Part shown: positions 5,447 to 7,692 of the stretch, piece after piece
How the letters are laid out: each line of letters opens with the position of its first letter
Numbering within the stretch: position 1 is the stretch's first letter
Assembly: GCA_964361885.1 (NCBI GenBank)
Contig: CAYICL010000034.1
Span: 1 to 7,692, forward strand
Origin: CAYICL01 sp964361885
GTDB taxonomy: Bacteria; Patescibacteriota; Microgenomatia; UBA1400; CG1-02-47-37
DNA length: 7,692 nt
Direction of reading: 5' to 3'
Position numbers and translations under genes: made by a program
The notes under the pieces: model-generated
The model's input: the letters and a program-made list of their open reading frames with translations, nothing else
Told to the model about the DNA's origin: nothing
Database searches by the model: none

Positions 5447-6031
5447 TTAGTTCATTTCATCAAGAAATTGCTGAACGCCTGTAGCCCAAGAACCGTCACT
5501 TAACGGAGTATAAATACCCATGATTTGTTCCGGAGTGAGTAAGCCTTGATTTAAATACTTTTCAGCCAGACCCTTGGTAACAGTTTCAATAGCGATTTGA
5601 TAAGAAGGAAACTTGAGGGTGCCTTGACTATGAATTCCCCACCCCCAGCAGTTATGGGAGTCATCAGGAGTTTTTTTACATAAATTAGATTCTTGTTGGG
5701 CAATAGCGAGAATCAATCTGGGATCCAGATCATATTTTTTGGCGGTAGCGACAATAAAGTCAGAGTAGAGATATAAGGGTGAGTTGTATTTTTTCAAGTA
5801 GGCTTTGACAATTTCAGGAATCGCATCAGAAGATTTGACACTATAAGTAAAGGCACCTAAGACTTCGGGCAGGATGGCATGGGAGGTAATACTGTCGGAG
5901 TTGGTTTGGGTGGTTTGAGGCCGAAAAGACGGCCGGGTAACAGAGGCAAGGTTAAGATAAAAGGAAAGAGTCAAAAACAAGGTCAAGCCGGTTATGGAGA
6001 CCCACGAAAAAATAGCTAAGAAAGATTTCAT
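5447..6031 (-). CDS. Membrane-anchored or secreted lysozyme-like wall hydrolase
   Basis: A 194-residue protein with one N-terminal hydrophobic segment (about 4-30, MKSFLAIFSWVSITGLTLFL onward), so it is exported or anchored with the rest outside. A Ser/Thr/Gln-rich linker (about 33-52) leads to a compact domain (about 72-194). YDLDPRLILAIAQQESNLCK (100-119) resembles the helix carrying the catalytic glutamate of soluble lytic transglycosylases and related glucosaminidases, making E114 the candidate acid. NCWGWGI (127-133), FPSYQIAIETVTKGLAEKY (141-159) and YTPLSDGSWATGV (174-186) follow. C118 and C128 could form a disulfide outside the cell. It probably cleaves or binds peptidoglycan, which fits its place just upstream of murT-gatD, but the exact bond cut cannot be told. 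I recall similar proteins in Microgenomates-type genomes; this was not searched. Confidence 0.75.
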   Translation of the reverse strand: MKSFLAIFSWVSITGLTLFLTLSFYLNLASVTRPSFRPQTTQTNSDSITSHAILPEVLGAFTYSVKSSDAIPEIVKAYLKKYNSPLYLYSDFIVATAKKYDLDPRLILAIAQQESNLCKKTPDDSHNCWGWGIHSQGTLKFPSYQIAIETVTKGLAEKYLNQGLLTPEQIMGIYTPLSDGSWATGVQQFLDEMN

Positions 6032-6043
6032 AAGTTCTAATCA

Positions 6044-6072
6044 AATCTAACATATTCAGGTAGCAGTGTCTA
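6044..6072 (-). promoter_or_regulatory. Promoter of the wall-hydrolase gene
   Basis: On the minus strand, TAGACA (6067-6072, 5 of 6 matches to the -35) is separated by exactly 17 bases from TAGATT (6044-6049, 4 of 6), which carries a TGn extension (TGT at 6050-6052). The predicted start is near 6037, leaving a leader of about 6 bases and no Shine-Dalgarno. The -35 falls inside one arm of the GTCTAG/CTAGAC inverted repeat. Confidence 0.5.
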
Positions 6073-6088
6073 GTTAAATATGCTAGAC
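6068..6088. repeat. Inverted repeat overlapping the hydrolase promoter
   Basis: GTCTAG (6068-6073) and CTAGAC (6083-6088) are perfect 6-base arms around a 9-base AT-rich centre. One arm contains most of the hydrolase -35 element. A regulator-binding site or a hairpin are both possible; the size suits a dimeric repressor, but no regulator gene is present in the window. Confidence 0.4.
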
Positions 6089-6103
6089 TACCTCAAGAAT
6101 CGC

Positions 6104-6118
6104 TCAGCCAGAGGCTGA
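6104..6118. repeat. Short perfect hairpin upstream of the tRNA-Leu fragment
   Basis: TCAGCC and GGCTGA form a 6-bp stem with a 3-base AGA loop. It ends 3 bases before the duplicated tRNA 5' end. No T tract follows on either strand. Purpose unknown. Confidence 0.4.
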
Positions 6119-6121
6119 CAG

Positions 6122-6145
6122 GCCACGGTGCTGGAATTGGCAGAC
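6122..6145 (+). repeat. 24-base exact copy of the tRNA-Leu(CAG) 5' end
   Basis: Identical to bases 6263-6286, the first 24 bases of tRNA-Leu(CAG), from the acceptor 5' strand into the D stem. The copy stops within the 3' strand of the D stem; no anticodon arm, T arm or matching acceptor 3' strand follows, so it cannot be a tRNA. It may be a truncated tRNA gene, one end of a direct-repeat pair left by integration or slippage, or the 5' end of a tRNA-mimicking RNA. Confidence 0.85.
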
Positions 6146-6223
6146 CCCACAAAGCTTCTCGATGCGTTCACGCGGTCACTAGCCGGTATCACTGTCGAGA
6201 AACTAGCGGGGCGGGACTCAGAC
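6146..6223 (+). other. Non-coding foldable segment between the tRNA-Leu copies
   Basis: No protein gene fits here. TTCTCGA (6156-6162) pairs perfectly with TCGAGAA (6195-6201). Within it, GCG-TTCA-CGC (6164-6173) makes a tetraloop hairpin. Outside it, C residues at 6145-6148 can pair with G6208-6211. The DNA is more GC-rich than the flanking promoters. It could be a structured RNA, the body of a degenerate tRNA-like gene, or a relic of a mobile element. I recognise no known RNA family. Confidence 0.35.
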
Positions 6224-6251
6224 TTTACAGACGGATATGATAGTATATGAA
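6224..6251 (+). promoter_or_regulatory. Putative promoter of tRNA-Leu(CAG)
   Basis: TTTACA (6224-6229, 5 of 6 matches) is followed after 16 bases by TATGAA (6246-6251, 4 of 6), giving a start near 6258 and a tRNA leader of about 5 bases. Other AT-rich hexamers here (TATGAT at 6236-6241, TAGTAT at 6241-6246) are alternatives with poorer -35 partners. Confidence 0.4.
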
Positions 6252-6262
6252 GTAGACTTTAA

Positions 6263-6346
6263 GCCACGGTGCTGGAATTGGCAGACAGGCACGCTTCAGG
6301 AGCGTGTGTTGGCAACGACGTGAGAGTTCGAGTCTCTCCCGTGGCA
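6263..6346 (+). tRNA. tRNA-Leu (anticodon CAG)
   Basis: An 84-base class II tRNA on the plus strand. The acceptor GCCACGG pairs with CCGTGGC, the D stem is CTG/CAG, the anticodon stem CACGC/GCGTG has loop TTCAGGA with anticodon CAG, a long variable arm TGTTGGCAACGACG follows, and the T arm is GAGAG TTCGAGT CTCTC. The discriminator is A and no CCA is encoded (ACCC follows). It is the only well-supported conventional gene on the plus strand and converges on the EcfT gene. It has an exact 24-base partial duplicate 141 bases upstream. Confidence 0.97.
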
Positions 6347-6367
6347 CCCTTCGACTACGCTCAGGGT
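6346..6367. repeat. REP-like imperfect palindrome at the tRNA-Leu/EcfT junction
   Basis: ACCCT (6346-6350) and AGGGT (6363-6367) flank TCGACTACGCTC. The unit CCCTTCGACTACGCTCAGGG resembles short dispersed repeats that I recall from many bacterial intergenic regions. It starts at the tRNA discriminator base and ends 7 bases from the EcfT stop codon, between converging genes, where it may help end transcription in both directions. No T tract accompanies it. Confidence 0.5.
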
Positions 6368-6374
6368 AAACTAA

Positions 6375-6902
6375 TTAATAGCCCCGGGTTTCCAGGGTTA
6401 AACTAAGCTGTTGGCTGCGGTTTAAAGTCCGGTGCAGCAGAGGAATAATGACAGGAAAAGGATTTTTGGAGTGAAGTCCCCGACTGGCCTGGATTAAAGA
6501 GATTTTTTTAGCTTCGTCAAAGATAACCGGGATTAAACTTAAGGTAATAGTTAACATCAACTGAAACGATTGGGGTAAAAAGCCAAAGTGACGGATAATT
6601 TGACTGACGGAAGTGGTGGCGGTGTAGGTTAAAACCAGTAAGCTTAAGGTGAAGATTTTTAAGCTGACAAAAATGCCCTGAAGCAAACGCTGATAAAGAG
6701 CCAGAGAAGAGTTGAAAAAAAGTTGGAAAAGAATGATTAAGGCGGAAATACAGATTAAGGCTTTCAAACGCGGCTTTAATTTCTCTTTAGCAGAACTAAA
6801 GTTTAAAAAGAGCAATAAGGCGGTTAATAAAGCCAGCAATAAAGAGACTGAATTAATGACAATTACCAGGCTAGAGACAGAAAGCAGCAAAAGCAGTTTC
6901 AT
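6375..6902 (-). CDS. ecfT: ECF transporter membrane subunit EcfT (CbiQ family), short
   Basis: The transmembrane scaffold that links the EcfA ATPases to a substrate-binding S component in energy-coupling-factor vitamin or metal importers. Hydrophobic segments lie at about 3-34 (possibly two helices), 47-63, 77-98 and 113-128. The cytoplasmic coupling region carries the two family motifs, ASRG (139-142, within SLIQASRGL) and ETRG (171-174), normally Ala-Arg-Gly-like, which touch the ATPases. At 175 residues it is short: typical members have about 200-270, and this one ends one residue after the second motif, without the C-terminal part other members have. The REP-like repeat and tRNA-Leu follow within 30 bases, so a rearrangement may have cut it. 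Its ATG overlaps the upstream ATPase stop codon (ATGA), with no Shine-Dalgarno, implying translational coupling. Confidence 0.82.
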   Translation of the reverse strand: MKLLLLLSVSSLVIVINSVSLLLALLTALLLFLNFSSAKEKLKPRLKALICISALIILFQLFFNSSLALYQRLLQGIFVSLKIFTLSLLVLTYTATTSVSQIIRHFGFLPQSFQLMLTITLSLIPVIFDEAKKISLIQASRGLHSKNPFPVIIPLLHRTLNRSQQLSLTLETRGY

Positions 6903-7636
6903 AAGTGCGCCAGTTTAATCCCCAGACTTTTTAACAACTTGGTTTTTTTTAAGACCGTCCGGGTTGAACCAGAAGCTTTGATTTTACCCTGATCAAGAAT
7001 CAGGACGGATTCAGTGTACTTAAGGAGAAAGTCCGTGTCATGCTCAACCACAATAATGGTTTTGCCGGCTTGATGCAAAGAGACCAGAATTTGGTAAAGA
7101 TCAACAGAACTTTTATAGTCCAGCATGGCGGTGGGTTCGTCCAGGACAATATACGGAGTATCTAAAGCCAAGACACTGGCCAAACAGATTTTTTGCTTTT
7201 GGCCGAAAGACAGGGTTTGGGGGTCGCGGTTGATAAATTTTGCCATATTAACTAATTGAAGGGCTTGGTTGATCCGTTGAGACCGGTTAGCCAGCTGCAG
7301 GTTTTTTAAACCAAATTCCAGTTCTTCTTTAACGGTTAAGTTAAAAAGAGAAAACTCAGGGTTTTGAAAGACCAGGCCGATTTTTTTGGCTAAAGCGGAG
7401 ACGGAATGATTTGAGGTAGTAAGATTATCAACCAAGACTTGGCCTTGGAAACGGCCGGAGATCGAGTGAGGAATCAGGCCGTTTAAGAGGTACAGCAAGG
7501 TGCTTTTACCAGAGCCGTTAGTACCGGTAATACCGAGGAAAGAGCGGGGTTTTATGGTCAGATTAAGCTTAAAAAAGAGAGGCTTAGACTGAGGATAACT
7601 GAAAGAAACCTGATGAATCGAGATGCCTGAAGTCAT
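6899..7636 (-). CDS. ECF transporter ATP-binding protein (EcfA/CbiO-like)
   Basis: The 245-residue ABC ATPase that powers the ECF importer, on the cytoplasmic face. Walker A is GTNGSGKST (38-46), the Q-loop is FQNPEFSLF (90-98), the signature is LSFGQKQ (142-148), Walker B is YIVLDEPT (162-169) with catalytic E167, the D-loop is MLD (171-173), and the switch histidine is H199 in VVEHD. The FQNPExxLF Q-loop and the KEELEFGLKN stretch (103-112) are typical of EcfA rather than other importers. The signature has phenylalanine where glycine is usual (LSGGQ). Only one EcfA-type gene is in the window; ECF systems use two ATPases or a homodimer, so a partner may lie upstream. Its start overlaps the previous gene's stop by 4 bases and its stop overlaps the ecfT start by 4, so the three are one operon. 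Confidence 0.9.
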   Translation of the reverse strand: MTSGISIHQVSFSYPQSKPLFFKLNLTIKPRSFLGITGTNGSGKSTLLYLLNGLIPHSISGRFQGQVLVDNLTTSNHSVSALAKKIGLVFQNPEFSLFNLTVKEELEFGLKNLQLANRSQRINQALQLVNMAKFINRDPQTLSFGQKQKICLASVLALDTPYIVLDEPTAMLDYKSSVDLYQILVSLHQAGKTIIVVEHDTDFLLKYTESVLILDQGKIKASGSTRTVLKKTKLLKSLGIKLAHL

Positions 7637-7692
7637 GATTTGGTTGACAGGCGGCGATAACGGGAAAGCCGGAACTTAAAAACAATCAGCCA
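7633..7692 (-). CDS. C-terminal end of an unidentified gene upstream of EcfA (partial)
   Basis: Only one minus-strand frame is open from the right edge to a stop at 7633-7635. It encodes WLIVFKFRLSRYRRLSTKS and ends TGA, which shares an ATGA overlap with the EcfA start. A short hydrophobic stretch followed by a basic tail is typical of an inner-membrane protein ending in the cytoplasm. In this position an ECF substrate-binding (S) component or another ECF subunit is a reasonable guess, but 19 residues cannot decide it. Confidence 0.6.
   Translation of the reverse strand, partial: WLIVFKFRLSRYRRLSTKS

Noticed and set aside
6122..6215. A third tRNA gene beginning at the duplicated tRNA-Leu 5' end
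   Set aside because: After 24 identical bases the D stem breaks and no anticodon arm, T arm or acceptor 3' strand can be formed.
6712..6918. Plus-strand open frame of 68 codons antisense to ecfT
   Set aside because: A lysine-rich shadow of the leucine-rich EcfT helices, with no start signals of its own.
1..7692. CRISPR array, insertion sequence or phage module
   Set aside because: No regularly spaced repeats, transposase, integrase or phage-like proteins are seen. The only long direct repeat is the tRNA-Leu 24-mer, present twice.

Overview
The window looks like chromosomal DNA of a small-genome bacterium, most likely a member of the Patescibacteria (Candidate Phyla Radiation), perhaps Microgenomates-like. 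This is inference from the combination of a trigger factor without its prolyl isomerase domain, a threonyl-tRNA synthetase without the N-terminal TGS domain, a small uncharacterised protein resembling a family I associate with these bacteria, a short wall-hydrolase-like protein with an NCWGWGI motif, very compact spacing, and tRNA genes without an encoded CCA end. No plasmid, phage, insertion sequence or CRISPR gene is visible.

Layout. Every protein gene is on the minus strand, so the window is best read from right to left. At the far right (7692 to 6375) is an operon for an energy-coupling-factor (ECF) importer: the last 19 codons of an unidentified, probably membrane-protein gene, then an EcfA-type ATPase, then a short EcfT-type membrane protein. 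Both junctions are 4-base ATGA overlaps. Between 6032 and 6374 is a non-coding stretch holding a plus-strand tRNA-Leu(CAG), an exact 24-base copy of that tRNA's 5' end 141 bases upstream, foldable DNA between the two copies, and several palindromes. Next comes a cell-wall group: a secreted or membrane-anchored lysozyme-like protein (6031 to 5447), then murT-gatD, which in other bacteria amidate the D-glutamate of lipid II. The gatD stop codon directly touches a tRNA-Leu(UAG) gene. Then come a PPIase-less trigger factor (tig), a 207-residue coiled-coil protein of unknown function, tRNA-Val(GAC), and a thrS gene that runs off the left edge.

How it works together. The left half is translation and nascent-chain folding (ThrRS, tRNA-Val, trigger factor, tRNA-Leu), the middle is peptidoglycan modification and remodelling, and the right end is vitamin or metal uptake. 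Expression signals show a pattern. Genes that appear to start transcripts (thrS, the unknown gene, tig, probably murT and the hydrolase) have a -10-like hexamer only 5 to 13 bases from the start codon and no Shine-Dalgarno sequence, which predicts leaderless or nearly leaderless mRNAs. The operon-internal gene gatD has a clear GGAAGGA Shine-Dalgarno.

The two most unusual non-coding signals are a plus-strand promoter facing murT that runs straight into an 11-bp terminator hairpin with a T8 tract (a predicted RNA of about 47 bases), and the duplicated tRNA-Leu 5' end with structured DNA between the copies.
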